DNA from: Prorocentrum cordatum
Taxonomy: Eukaryota > Sar > Dinophyceae > Prorocentrales > Prorocentraceae
Direction: 5' to 3'
NCBI GenBank assembly: GCA_963575745.1
Contig: CAUYUJ010020516.1
Coordinates: 640,124 to 704,123 of the forward strand
Length of the DNA: 64,000 nt
Shown: piece by piece, positions 10,742 to 20,642 of the stretch
Numbering within the stretch: position 1 is the stretch's first letter
How the letters are laid out: every line of letters begins with the position of its first letter
Notes under the pieces: generated by a model
Told to the model about the DNA's origin: nothing
What the model saw: only the letters and a program-made list of their open reading frames with translations
Database searches by the model: none
Program-made: the position numbers and the translations under genes

Positions 10742-10859
10742 CAGTCGGCCCGTCCTCGCCCGCCTCCCCGCCTCTTCCTGCCTCCTCTGCCCCTTCCCTG
10801 GCCTCCCCTCCCCCGCTTCCGCGTGCTCCGCCGAGCGCGCTGAGCTTTCAGGTTTGAAG

Positions 10860-11205
10860 TTCCAACGCGGACCTGCTAGCGTTGGCGCCTGCAGCCGCCG
10901 GGCACGCCTTGCCTGGCGAGGGCGCAGCGTTCTCAGTCGTCTACGGCTGGCGTGGCGACCCTTCTGTGGCAGTGCAGCCACGCCGCGTGTTTAACGTGGT
11001 CCAGTCTTCGGGCCTGCTGCCCAGCGAACACGTCGCGGCAGCGCTCGACGCGGCAGGTCGTGGTGCTCACCCTTTGAACCAGCCACCCGATGTGGCCGAG
11101 GGCACGGCGATCGGCATTGCAGGGCAAATTCGCTTCGGTAGCGCTGTCAATGACACTCGCTTGAAAAGGTTGGCTGTGCTTAGAGTCTGGAAGCGGCGGA
11201 GATAA
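10860..11205 (+). CDS. Retroelement polyprotein, segment upstream of RT
   Basis: An open frame containing GEGAAFSVVYGWRGDPSVAV, VVQSSGLLPSEHVAAALDAA and HPLNQPPDVAEGTAIGIAG. It lies between Gag and RT, where DIRS-type elements continue their pol frame. I recognise no domain. 10,745-10,860 is Pro/Ser/Ala-rich with no clear frame. Confidence 0.4.
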
Positions 11206-11219
11206 TATAGTCTTCTGCC

Positions 11220-12550
11220 GCAAGTTTCCAGTGTGGCAGCGCAAGTGGTCGGAGGACAGTGCCGCTGCGCCGTCCTGCGCCTGGGAGGTCCGTACGTGCG
11301 CGGATGCGTCGGATTCCCCGGGCGGGTGCTGCTTTAACAGGGCCTGGGCGGCTAGTGAGAACATCGTATGTTCAGACAGCGAGGTTATGCTTGCGCAGAT
11401 GGCTACCTCGCAGCTCGCGTTCGGTGCGCCTCCTGTTGGCAGCAACTCTGATTTGCGAAAAGCGTACCATCAAATCGGCCGCTGCCGTTTTAAGGTGCGA
11501 GCCGTCCAACTTTTTGGGGACCCGCAGAGCCGCGAAATTGTTTGACGGGAACCTCTGTCGCGGGACTTCGGCACTGGAGGTGCCGTAACTATCTCCAATG
11601 TCGTGTTCCGCTGTCTGCGCGACGTGCTGCACCGGTGGTTTTTCATGAATGCAAATAATTATGTTGATGACTTCTGGTCGTGGAAACCACCGTGGTCCGC
11701 CTCGTCGGCTCAATTCGTCCTCCGCGAGGTGCTGAAGGCTTTAGAGCACGACGCCAATGAGACGCAAAGCGCGCACGGCTTACAGCATCCCCTCCTGGGG
11801 CTTATGTTCACCTCCCGCCAGGAGGGCCCCGAAGTCGGCAACCGCAGTTGCCAGCGCGAGCCGCTTGCTCTGGAATGCGAGGAACTCGCTGGCTCTCGCC
11901 CGCAGGCAGGGCCGGCGTCCACCTGCATCGGCAGGCCCGTGTTCGCCTCTGGGGGGCTGCAGGGGAAAGCCGGGGCGCACGCCCGGCGTCCACTGCACGA
12001 CGCCCTCGGGCACCTTGACGCCGCCCAGCGCGCTGGCGAATGGCCTCCGCAGGCACAGGTGGCCCTCCGCCAGTGGGCGCACCTGCTGCGACGCGCGCGC
12101 CCGCGCACGCAGCCGCTCGCTTCGCCGGCCACTCCCGTGGCTATTTTGTATGGTGATGCAGCATTGTCGACCAGGCGTGCCGCAGCCATGATCGTCATCC
12201 CCGGTGCGGCGCGGGAGCGCCGCGAGGGCTTCTCGGTTGTGCTGCCGTGCGCGGCGCTTGAACAGCTGGGGCCGTCCCATCAGCACGCCATCAACGGGGC
12301 CGAAGCCTGGTGGATCGCCAAAGCACTAGAGGTGTGGGGCGAGACAATCCGCTCGCATCGTCTTCTCTGCTTCGGAGACAACACCGCTGCGCTTGCCGGC
12401 TGCGTCCGGGGATACAGCGGGTCCCCCTACGTAGCGTGCGTTGTCGGTGCCGTGCACGAGCTTCTCTGCCAGCATGACATCGGGTGCTGGTTCGAGTATG
12501 CTCACACCAAGTCGATCCCGCTGGACGCGGCGTCGCGGGAGGACCGTTAA
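11220..12550 (+). pseudogene. Reverse transcriptase-RNase H (frameshifted)
   Basis: RT motif A is NSDLRKAYHQIGRCRF near 11,450. Between the two frames the glycine-rich motif B region reads FGTGGAV. Motif C is NNYVDDFWSW at about 11,660 in a frame open from 11,603. The same frame runs into RNase H: AILYGDAALSTRR (first Asp, about 12,150), INGAEAWWIAKALEVWG (Glu, about 12,290), LCFGDNTAALAG (Asp, about 12,370) and IPLDAASRED (last Asp), ending in TAA at 12,550. One frameshift around 11,540-11,600 breaks RT. The RT-RH order with no DDE integrase and a YR downstream fits DIRS-type pol. Acts in copying element RNA into DNA. Confidence 0.8.
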
Positions 12551-12654
12551 AATGCTCTCACCGGGCTCGGGGCCTCTGTTCTGCAGGTCGCGCCAACCTT
12601 GGGCGTCGATCTGTCCCGCTACCACACGAGGGTTGTTTCGCGTGGCTAAACAAC

Positions 12655-12790
12655 GAGGGGCCGCTGCTGCTGCCGCCGCCGCTGGTTGCTGCTGCTGCTG
12701 CCTCCTCCTGGCTCCTGCTGCTGCTCCTTCCTCCTCCTCCTCCTCCTCCTCCTCCTCCTCCTCCGACTCCTCTCACTCCAAGGGCCTGCG
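12655..12790. repeat. CTG then CTC tract inside the retroelement
   Basis: CTGCTGCTGCCGCCG followed by CTCCTCCTC. It sits between the RNase H stop and the YR domain. 12,790-13,240 is GC-rich with no recognisable protein. Confidence 0.75.
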
Positions 12791-13239
12791 GGGCGGTCGC
12801 CGCCGTGGCAGCGTGGCGAAGTCTGAGGGCAGGGTGCTCCGCCAAACCCTCTTCGCCCCTTCCCCCCCCCTCCCTCCTCTCCTTCCGGCCCAGGGGAGAG
12901 GGACGGCCGGGCGGACGACGCCGCCCAGCGCTACCAAGCTCAAGCTCGGCGTGCCCACATGCGTGCGGCTCCCAGCCCGCGGGCCCCGCCGGGCGCGTGG
13001 CCCCGCGCTTGCGTATAGGTGCGCGCCCCGTGCCGCCGCCGCTGCGGCAGCACTCCGGGCCCCGTCGGGCCCCGCTCCTGCAACCGCGCGGGTTGTGTTG
13101 CCGGTCGCCCAGGGGCCTTCCGAGGCCCCTGGCTGCCCCGCCGGGCAGTCTTGCACCGCTGTGCCCAGGGGCAGCGGCAGCGCGCTCGGCTGCCTGCGTG
13201 CTGCTGCAACCCCCCGCGGGGTCCAGGCCACTGCTTGTG

Positions 13240-14345
13240 GTGCTCCGCGCGAGCCTGGCCCCGCTGAGGCCTGGTCGACGTATTTGGGCGTGGTGGACAG
13301 TTTGCGCAATGCTGCCGCCAGACGGAACGTCGACATGATGACGGCGCTGAGCCGGGACAGGCGGTGCTCCTTCAGGCACCCAGATGGCGCCCCGCCCCGC
13401 GAAGTGCTGCAGGCCATGAGCGAAGCTCGTGCTCAAAGTGCGGACCTGCTCCGGCTGGCCGACGCAGTGGTTGAGAGCCGGTTTCTGTGCAAAACGGTAC
13501 CGTCTACACGTTACATACGCGTCGCATCTGCGTATGGTTGCATGGGCTTCCGAGCTCCTGGGTGAGCCCCCGCTGGGGTGCAGTGTGCAGCACATTCGCC
13601 GCGTCGCGGCGGTGTGCGCGTGCGCGTCAACGCAGCGTGGTTGGTTGAGCGCGTGGGCCCTGGCTCACCAGGTAGCCGGCGTGCCGTGGCAGGGTGACCA
13701 AAATGTAATTTTGAAAGGCATCAGGCTCGGCACCACAAAGTGCTGGACGCCCAGAGTGCCGAGGCAGAAGGTTGATGGCCGGCTTTTGCGGCGTTTGCTC
13801 CGCCATGCGCTGGCGCACCAGCGACAGTGGTGCTACATCATCGCCGTCTTGGCATACAACCTTTTGTTGCGAATGCCCGCTGAGTTGTTCGCGCAGTGCA
13901 AGCGTAATCTTGTACAGGTAGTTGGGGGGCGTTTTACGTATGACCCCCATCCGGCGAAAGCAGCGCGTGGATCTGTGCACCCTTCATGCTTTTTGCTTGT
14001 GCGGCGCAGATGAGAGCATCTGTTTGCACGCTTGGCTTCCTGTGTGGGACCATGCGATCGCAGCTGGGGGCCCTCCGTTCGGCGGGTATACGCCTGCGAC
14101 GTGGACCGACGCCACTTGCAAGCCATCGGGGTCGCTAACCCCGAAGTGTGGTTTGGGCACGATGTCCGGCGCGGAGCTGCGAGCGACGTCTTCGCGGCCT
14201 CCAGAGTCGAAGCCATGCTTTCCCGTGGCGGCTGGCGTTCTGTCACGTCCGCGCGACCGTACGTGCCGGGCGACGAGGTTGCAGCCGGCTTGCTCGCGCA
14301 AGGGGTCATCGATGATTCGGGGCCCGAGGAATTGAGCGCGGCCAC
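13240..14345 (+). pseudogene. Tyrosine recombinase (frameshifted)
   Basis: An N-terminal helical part reads AEAWSTYLGVVDSLRNAAAR and, after a frameshift near 13,530, HQVAGVPWQGDQNVILKGIR. The first catalytic arginine lies in VLAYNLLLRMPAELFAQC (about 13,865). A Cys/His stretch CLCGADESICLHAWLPVWDH follows in another frame (about 13,990). Then GHDVRRGAASDVFAASRV (H-x-x-R, about 14,157), LSRGGWRSV (the H/W position) and SARPYVPGDEV (catalytic Tyr, about 14,257). All five usual YR positions except the less conserved Lys can be placed. At least two frameshifts make this copy inactive. Would integrate the circular DNA copy of the element. Confidence 0.8.
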
Positions 14346-14390
14346 ATGGGCGCGCTTGCCCGCTGCACCGTGGCCACCCCCTGGCACTGG

Positions 14391-14425
14391 GGCCGGGGTG
14401 TGGCCTCGTGTGCGCGACTTGGCCA
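14391..14425 (+). repeat. Split direct repeat B1
   Basis: 35 bp from GGCCGGGGTGTGGCCTCG to GCGACTTGGCCA. Matches B2 at 14,577-14,611 with one mismatch. Confidence 0.85.
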
Positions 14426-14509
14426 GAAGCGCAGTTCGTCTCTCTGTCCCCTCCCTCCGCACTTGCATGCATCCGTCTCACTTCCCCCTCTGCTCCCTTG
14501 TCTTCTCCG
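14426..14509 (+). repeat. Split direct repeat A2
   Basis: 84 bp, directly abutting B1. Matches A1 apart from a 4-bp gap and a few substitutions. The contiguous B1-A2 block is the diagnostic junction of Ngaro/PAT-type elements. Confidence 0.85.
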
Positions 14510-14576
14510 GGGTCACAAGGGAGGACCGCTTGTCCCGCCCTCCCACCCTCTTTCTCCCTCTGACGCCGCTGCGCCT

Positions 14577-14611
14577 GGCCGGGGTGTGACCTCGTGTGCG
14601 CGACTTGGCCA
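14577..14611 (+). repeat. Split direct repeat B2
   Basis: 35-bp copy of B1. It marks the right end of the retroelement. The tandem repeat T resumes about 45 bp later. Confidence 0.8.
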
Positions 14612-14654
14612 ATGAAGAAAAGAACGCGCAGGAGAAGGATTAGGAGCAGGAGCT

Positions 14655-14937
14655 AACACAAGGGATGTACCACATTTCTGACATTCGGTGGCACCCCTCA
14701 CGCAGGTCGGCGGGGTCAGGGTGCAAAAACACAAGGGATTTACCACATTTCTGACATTCGGTGGCACCCCTCACGCAGGTGTGCAAAAACACATGAGATT
14801 TGCCACATGTTTGACATTCGGTGGCCCCCCTCACGCAGATCGGCGGGGTCAGGGTCCCAAAACACATGGAATTTGATACATTTTTGAAAATTCTGTGGCA
14901 CCCCTCACGCAGATCGACAGGGTCAGGGTCCAAAGAC
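14655..14937. repeat. About 73-bp tandem repeat T, right block (4 units)
   Basis: Same unit and orientation as 9,096-9,304. The second unit lacks about 25 bp after CACCCCTCACGCAGGT. Interrupted array on both sides of the retroelement. Confidence 0.8.
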
Positions 14938-15207
14938 AAACAGGTCCCGACACTGCTTCACGGCGAAGCCGAAGCCTCATGACTTCGCTCTTCCATGGCC
15001 CATTCTCCGAGAGAGGGGGCCGGCGGCAGGGTGGGAAGCCCTTACGTATTTCCACGGGGCAAAAAAGTTGCGTTCGCAGAGGGGTGACCCAATGTCCGTT
15101 TCGGAACGCGTGAGATTGGCACGCGCGCCCGCCGGGGGAGGGGGCGAGGGCGTGACGAACCCGCCCCCGCCCCAAGCAGAGGCCATCGACGGCGGCGCCG
15201 ACGACGA

Positions 15208-15405
15208 TAGGGGAACAAAAAGTAACACAAACATAAAAACTCGGAGGTCCGCGCGGATTTCTCGGATCGGCGCTGGGGCCTCCCGGCGGCGCCTCCGGCG
15301 CCGCCCCTGGCGCGCTCCGCGCGCCAAGGATGGGGTCCAGCGCTGATTCCAGAAATCCGCGCGGACCTCCGAGTTTTTATGCTTGTGTCACTTGTTGTTC
15401 CCCTA
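15208..15405. mobile_element. Inverted-repeat element, TAGGGGAACAA family (intact)
   Basis: 198 bp with arms of about 80 bp. Left begins TAGGGGAACAAAAAGTAACA and continues CTCGGAGGTCCGCGCGGATT; the right arm complement begins TAGGGGAACAACAAGTGACA and carries the same 20-mer. The centre is GGCGCC-rich. Exact 5-bp duplication GACGA at 15,203-15,207 and 15,406-15,410. No ORF. Relatives at 6,434-6,631 and about 20,455-20,640. Confidence 0.9.
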
Positions 15406-15731
15406 GACGAGGCGCCAGAACCCATCTTTCTGCGCGCAGCAGCGGTGGGGTGCGCGCAGCCGAGGCCGGCCACGGAGGAGCCGGGCAGGAGAGCAGAATC
15501 CCCCTGGACCGGCTTAAATAAAAACGCGGTGGCCTGCCCTGGCCTCATGTTGCTCCCATCCTACTTGAGGACCACATCCCAGAAATAATTTCGAGCACCC
15601 AGAACAGTGCCAGAAGAGTGTCAAAGGAGTGTCGAGACAGCGTCGGGCAAGTGTCTCCCAGGGCCCGACGCGTGAAAACCCTTGAGCTTCGGTATTCCTT
15701 TCTGGCGCTCGAAATTCTTTCTGGTGATCAA

Positions 15732-15937
15732 TGCGGGCAAGATTCGATTCATGTCCATATCCAGTGCCTCTTGGACTTTGGAAGCGGCGCCACAAAGCCG
15801 AGGCGCACTGGATATGGATAACAATCGAGCCTCTAGGGGGCAAATTTATCCATATCCAGTGCGCCTCGGGTTTCTTGGGAAGGGAGCCCGAAACTCCATA
15901 ATTACTGCAGTGGACATAGACAGAAGTATTGCCCGCA
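15732..15937. mobile_element. Inverted-repeat element, TGCGGGCAA family, copy 2
   Basis: 206 bp, begins TGCGGGCAAGATTCGATTC and ends TATTGCCCGCA. Contains the same paired CATATCCAGTGCG hairpins as the copy in gag. Exact 5-bp duplication ATCAA at 15,727-15,731 and 15,938-15,942. Confidence 0.9.
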
Positions 15938-16175
15938 ATCAAGGCCAAAGCAGGTTGGAACATCATGGCCCTGCCCACGAGCAGGGCCAGGGCGGGCGGG
16001 GACTTCTTGAAAGAGCAAACGCCGGGCGTCGGCCGCGGAACGCCGAGCGCCCACCTCGGGGAGAGCCGGCTGGAGTCCAGCGCGACGGACCTCGGGCACT
16101 CGAGCAAGACAGCCTCATGAGTGGTCAGCCTGGGTCGTGTCGGGCGAAAGGGGGGGATAGCAAAGGGGGGGGTTG

Positions 16176-16230
16176 AGAATCAGCTCACGTAGCTGATTTT
16201 CCCGGCGCCTCCCGGCGCCGGAGGCAGCTA
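16176..16230. other. Small GC-rich palindromes
   Basis: AATCAGCTCACGTAGCTGATT (8-bp arms), immediately followed by CCGGCGCC-CCGGCGCCGG. No surrounding gene; 15,940-16,790 shows nothing else I can support. Confidence 0.4.
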
Positions 16231-16794
16231 TGTGTCGAGGAATGGCCCCCTCGGTGAAGCCGAAACCAGCTGCATGCGGCAAATTTCGTAACCCCCCCTT
16301 CCCTTTCCCAATCCCCCCCTTTCGTCTGGCCCGACTGGGGGCGCGGCCCTGACCGTGCAGGGTGCGAGATCCACGCCACGTCCACGCACCCCCGAAACCT
16401 ATAGCCCGCCTTCCCCCTCTCAGGGAGCACGACGCGTGCTCCCAGGGGCCCCTCCAGGGACATGTCCGGAGTGGCGAGAATCATGTCCCCAGAAGCCTCC
16501 CTTGGGACATGATTGGATGGGGTCCACGATAGGCCCTCTTGCACAGAGTGTTTTCCGCTGCCGAACTTCCGGATGGGCGCCTACCTGTTCTGAAGGCCGG
16601 TGCTCAGATGCAGGGCACGTCTGATCATTTGATCTGCCGGGCGTGGCCCGCTCACACGGGAGTCAACAGGGAGGGCGAGCGGCAGACACGCCGCCGCCGC
16701 CAAGGCCGAGCGACGCCGCCGCAGCGGCTGACACGAACCCATGGCCCTGCCAACCATACCGTTGCCCGGGGACCATGTTCGCCCCTGTAGCCAA

Positions 16795-17010
16795 CATGCG
16801 GACGGCGACTTCTCTACACGTGGAAAACTGCATTCGCGGATGGGGGGATCCAACGTGCGTTCGGCACGCGTGCACATGGCACGACTTCACGCGTGTAGGC
16901 CCGCAGGGGGGGTACCCAGCATGCGGCCAGCGGATTCTTCACACGTCGAAACACGTGCGCGGAGGGGTGTATCCAACACGCGCTCGTCATTTGTTCGCGT
17001 AACACTTGCT
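16795..17010. repeat. CACGCGTG-rich repeat, tandem copies
   Basis: About 75-bp units: ACACGTGG-AA, GCGGATGGGGGGATCCAACG, TCGGCACGCGTGCACATGG and CACGCGTGTAGGC, then a second unit ending CACGTGCGCGGAGGGGTGTA. Related to 8,745-8,870. 17,010-18,000 has no gene I can support. Confidence 0.6.
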
Positions 17011-18049
17011 TTACGTGTGAGGGCGCCGTGCGGCAGCCTCTTGACGGAAACCTCGCCCCCCAGAAAGCGACTTAGATCATACCCCGCTAAAAAGTAAGCC
17101 AGACCACCCATCAGACGCGATAACTATGTACGATATGGCGCGGCTGCAACTGCATCCCAGGTGAGGGCTATCGTTGCCCAGGTTAGGGCTTGCGGCTGCA
17201 TACCGCGCTATGAGGAGAAACAAAAAACCCGACTGAACCAGCAAGGCATCTGGCTCCACGGTGCACGTGTCGCGATGTCCGCCCTCAGTCGCAGCAGCGT
17301 CCAGAGAAGCACGGAGCACGCAGACATAACCGACGGTCTGACACTTAGTTCGGTCCGAATGAAGAGCGACTCCACACGTAAGGCGTATCAAGAGTCTCGC
17401 GAGGCATCATAACGAGAAAGGAACAACGAGGACAGGGAAGACGGAAGGCGGGCTGGAATATCAAGATGGGGAAGGTGCAACGAGTTATATATTTGTACTG
17501 CGCTGGGGTGTTATGGAACATCAACTGGATCTATGGCCTCGAGCAACCTGGACGCAGCGGGGCCGCAAGATCATGGGGATACCCTTCTTCATCTTAACAC
17601 GGCATTTCCTCCTCCGCCCTTCCTGCCCCTCCTCCCCCTGCTCCTGCTCGCGCCACTACTCCGTCTCCTTCCCTCGCGGCCAACCCCACTTCTCCCACTG
17701 ATCATGATCGGGGTGATTCCCATTCTTCCTGCATGCATCGCCCCCCCCGCCGCTCTCCTCGGCCTCCGGCTGTGATTCTCTGAAGGCCGCCAGGATCCTC
17801 TTGAGCCATCCTGTTCGCAGAACTGGCAGGGCCCTTCGAGCAGAACCGAGCAGAACCGATCGGCGAAGGCCCTTAGGGCCTGAAAATTACGGTGACATCG
17901 TTGTGTGTGAACATTATCCCGGCAAAGCAACCTAACAGCGATGTATATAAGCATGTCTGGAAGCATTTCCCTTACGATTCAGGTGGGAATCCAGTTGTAG
18001 AATTCTGGGGTTCTCGCAGTCGCAGTCGCATTCGCAATGACAGTCGCAG

Positions 18050-18325
18050 TGGCAACGGCCTTAGGATCCAATGGAATCCTAAGGATGCCTAAGGATTCCT
18101 AAGACATCCTTAGGCATCCTTAGGAATCCATAGGAATCCTTAGGAAACGTTAGGAATCCTTAGGAATCCTGATTCCTAGGGATTCCTGGGAATCCCAAGG
18201 ATTCCTGAGGATTCCTGAGGATGCTTAACTATGCCTACGGATTCCTAAGGATTCCTAGGGATTCCAAAGGATTCCTAAGGATTCCTCGGGATTCCTAAGG
18301 ATTCCTATGGATTCCTACGGATGCC
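18050..18325. repeat. 10-bp GGATTCCTAA array
   Basis: Units AAGGATTCCT and its inverse AGGAATCCTT alternate, so the array is both tandem and locally palindromic around CCTTAGG/CCTAAGG. Confidence 0.8.
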
Positions 18326-19550
18326 TCAGCCTGCCTCAGTTTCAACCTCAGCCTCAGCCTGCCTCGGCTTGCCTCAACCTCAGCCTCAGCCTGCCTCGGC
18401 CGGCCTCAGCCTCAGCCTGCCTCAGCCTCAGCCTCAGCCTGCCTCGGCCTCAGCCTGCCTTGGCCTCAGCCTGCGTCAGGCTCAGCCTCAGCCTGCCTCA
18501 GCCTCAGCCTGCCTCAGCCTCAGCCTCAGCCTCAGCCTCAGCCTGCCTCGGCTTGCCTCAGCCTCAGCCTCAGCCTGCCTCGGCCTCAGCCTGCCTCGGC
18601 CTCAGCCTGCCTCAGCCTCCCCTCCTCCCCCCCCCTTCCCCCCCCCCCCATTCAGCCTCACCTTGTCTCAGCTTCGGCCTGCCTCGGCCTCATCCTCAGC
18701 CTCAGCCTCAGTCTCAGCCTCAGCCTGTCTCGGCCTGAGCCTGCCTCGGCCTCAGCCTCAGCCTGCCTCAGCCTCAGCCTGCCTCAGCCACAGCCTCAGC
18801 CTGTCTCAGCCTGCCTCAGCATCAGCCTCAGCCTCAGCCTGTCTCGGCTTGCCTCGGCCTCAGCCTCAGACTCAGCCTCGGCCTCAGCCTGCCTCAGCCT
18901 CAGCCTGCCTCAGCCTCAGCCTCAGCCTGTCTCAGCCTCAGCCTGCCTCAGCATCAGCCTCAGCCTCAGCCACAGCCTGCCTCGGCTTGCCTCGGCCTCA
19001 GCCTCAGCCATCCTCGGCCTCAGCCTCAGCCTGCCTCAGCCTCAGCCGCAGCTAGCCTCAGCCTCAGCCACAGCCTCAGCCTCAGCCTCAGCCTGCCTCA
19101 GCTTCAGCCTCAGCCCCAGCCTGCCTCGGCTTGCCTCAGCCTCAGTCTCAGCCTGCCTCGGCCTCAGCCTCAGCCTCAGCCTTCCTCAGCCTCAGCCTCA
19201 GCCTCTCAGCCTCAGCCTGCATCAGCCTCAGCCTTAGCCTCAGCCTGCCTCAGCCTCAGTCTCAGCCTGCCTCAGCCTGCGTCAGCCTCAGCCTCAGCCT
19301 CAGCCTCAGCCTGCCTCGGCCTCAGCCTGCGTCAGCGTCAGTGTCAGCCTCAGCCTGCATCAGCCTCAGCCTCAGCCTGCCTCAGCCGCAGCTTGCCTCA
19401 GCCTCAGCCTCAGCGCTTGCCTCAGCCTCAGCCTCAGCCTCAGCCTCAGCCTCAGCCTGCCTCAGCCTCAGCCTCAGCCTCAGCCTGCCTCAGCCTCAGC
19501 CTCAGCCTGCCTCGGCCTCAGCCTGCCTCGGCCGCAGCCTGCCTCAGCTC
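18326..19550. repeat. 1.2-kb CCTCAG hexamer array with CCTGCCTCAG inserts
   Basis: CCTCAG units regularly broken by CCTGCCTCAG or CCTGCCTCGG, with one C-rich interruption near 18,620-18,655. All three + frames stay open for hundreds of codons (Ser/Leu/Ala/Gln/Pro only), which is a repeat artefact. Confidence 0.9.
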
Positions 19551-19554
19551 GGGC

Positions 19555-20087
19555 ATTCAAAATATGGCACAAGACTGGTGTTCTGGGAACACGAAGATCA
19601 CGAAGTGGCCTACAGTTGGCTCCGGGCAATCAACATATGGTACAAGAATGGTGTTCTGGGAACACGAAGAACACGAAGTGGCCTACAGTTGGCTCCGGGC
19701 AATCAACATATGGTACAGGAATGGTGTTCTGGGAACACGAAGAACACGAAGTGGCCTACAGTTGGCTCCGGGCATTCAAAAAGTGGCCTGGGAATGGTGT
19801 TCTGGGAACACGAAGAACACGAAGTGGCCTACAGTTCGCTCTGGGAATTCAAATTGTGGCCTGGGAATGGTGTTCTGGGAACACGAAGAACACGAAGTGG
19901 CCTACAGTTGGCTCGGGGCGTTCAAAATGTGGCCTGGGACTGGTGTTCTGGGAACACAAAGAACACGAAGTGGCCTACAGTTCGCTCCGGAAATTCAAAA
20001 TGTGGCCTGGAAATGGTGTTCTGGGAATGGATCCCTTTGGATTCCTGAAAATTCCTAAGGATTCTGTGGCTGACGGATCCGTCCGGT
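19555..20087. repeat. 73-bp tandem array, 7 units
   Basis: GGTGTTCTGGGAACACGAAG recurs at 19,577, 19,650, 19,723, 19,796, 19,869, 19,942 and 20,015, exactly 73 bp apart each time. Because 73 is not a multiple of 3, each + frame passes through the same three peptides in rotation (WCSGNTKNTKWPTV, GVLGTRRTRSGLQ, MVFWEHEEHEVAYSW). All three + frames are open through the array. The unit carries the palindrome GTTCTGGGAAC. It directly follows the CCTCAG array. Confidence 0.9.
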
Positions 20088-20330
20088 TGCTTGTCCCGAT
20101 CCCGCCCAGACCCCCTGGGGCGTCAATATGCTCTCTTTGGAAACCACTATAAATCTACTAGCAAAAGCTGTTGGGAAATATGGCAACGGCGGGACCTCGG
20201 GTAAAAAACGTGGGGCACACTGGGCCAGGATCACACTTCAGCCGAGCATCGTTGCCACTGCAGCTCGTGATTGCACACGATCTGCATGAGTCGCTGCAGG
20301 TGTGCAGGGTTTCATGAGACTGTGCTGCGG

Positions 20331-20352
20331 ACCGTAGCCACCGAGGCTCAAG
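20331..20352 (+). other. Spliced-leader-like 22-mer (relict)
   Basis: ACCGTAGCCA + CCGA + GGCTCAAG. The dinoflagellate trans-spliced leader has CCGTAGCCA, TTTT, GGCTCAAG in the same 22-nt frame, so 18 of 22 positions agree and the four differences are together in the middle. It is followed by TCTAGAAG rather than a GT donor, so it is not an SL RNA gene copy. It could be a relict from an mRNA that was copied back into the genome. No ORF follows closely. Confidence 0.5.
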
Positions 20353-20454
20353 TCTAGAAGTCGCAGGACACGTCCTAGAGCCAGGCGGGAAAATTGCGCA
20401 GTCACAGCTTGAGAGCTCAGTGGTATCATCGCACCCCCCCCGGAGGACGACGCG

Positions 20455-20640
20455 GATCGAAGAAGAAAGAACGGCATTAACATAAACTGTTGGCGCTCCG
20501 CGCGGATCTCTTGGGTCCGCGCTGGACCCCCCTCCCAGGCGCGAGGAGCGCGCCAGGGGCGGCGCCGGAGGCGCCGCCAGAGGGGCCCGAGCGCAGATCC
20601 AAGAAATCCGCGCGGAGCGCCAAAAGTTTGTGTTCAGGAC
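20455..20640. mobile_element. Inverted-repeat element, TAGGGGAACAA-related (diverged)
   Basis: Left arm AACATAAACTGTTGGCGCTC then CGCGCGGATCTCTTGG pairs with right arm complement AACACAAACTTTTGGCGCTC then CGCGCGGATTTCTTGG. The centre has GGCGCCGGAGGCGCC as in the copy at 15,208. Ends approximate. Confidence 0.65.
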
Positions 20641-20642
20641 GG

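Larger units (their letters stand above)
9305..14611 (+). mobile_element. DIRS/Ngaro-like tyrosine-recombinase retrotransposon
   Basis: A 5.3-kb element on the + strand. Order: A1 repeat, Gag-like frame with a Cys/His cluster, reverse transcriptase (DLRKAYHQI, YVDDF), RNase H, a tyrosine recombinase (LLLRMPAEL, HDVRRG, GGWRS, ARPYV), then B1-A2-B2. DIRS-superfamily elements carry a tyrosine recombinase instead of a DDE integrase. Ngaro/PAT members are bounded by split direct repeats in exactly this order and make no target duplication. The copy is decayed: frames change in gag, RT and YR, a 203-bp inverted-repeat element is inserted in gag, and a CTG/CTC tract sits between RNase H and YR. Tandem repeat T flanks both sides. 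Confidence 0.85.

Noticed and set aside
9305-14611. LTR retrotransposon
   Set aside because: Terminal repeats are short and split (A1; B1-A2-B2). There is no DDE integrase or protease, and a tyrosine recombinase is present.
18050-18325. Telomeric repeat
   Set aside because: CCTTAGGAAT/GGATTCCTAA units are 10 bp and alternate in direction; they are not TTTAGGG arrays.
18307-20048. Long Ser/Pro/Gln proteins over the CCTCAG array
   Set aside because: Several + frames are equally open and composed of a few residues dictated by the hexamer.
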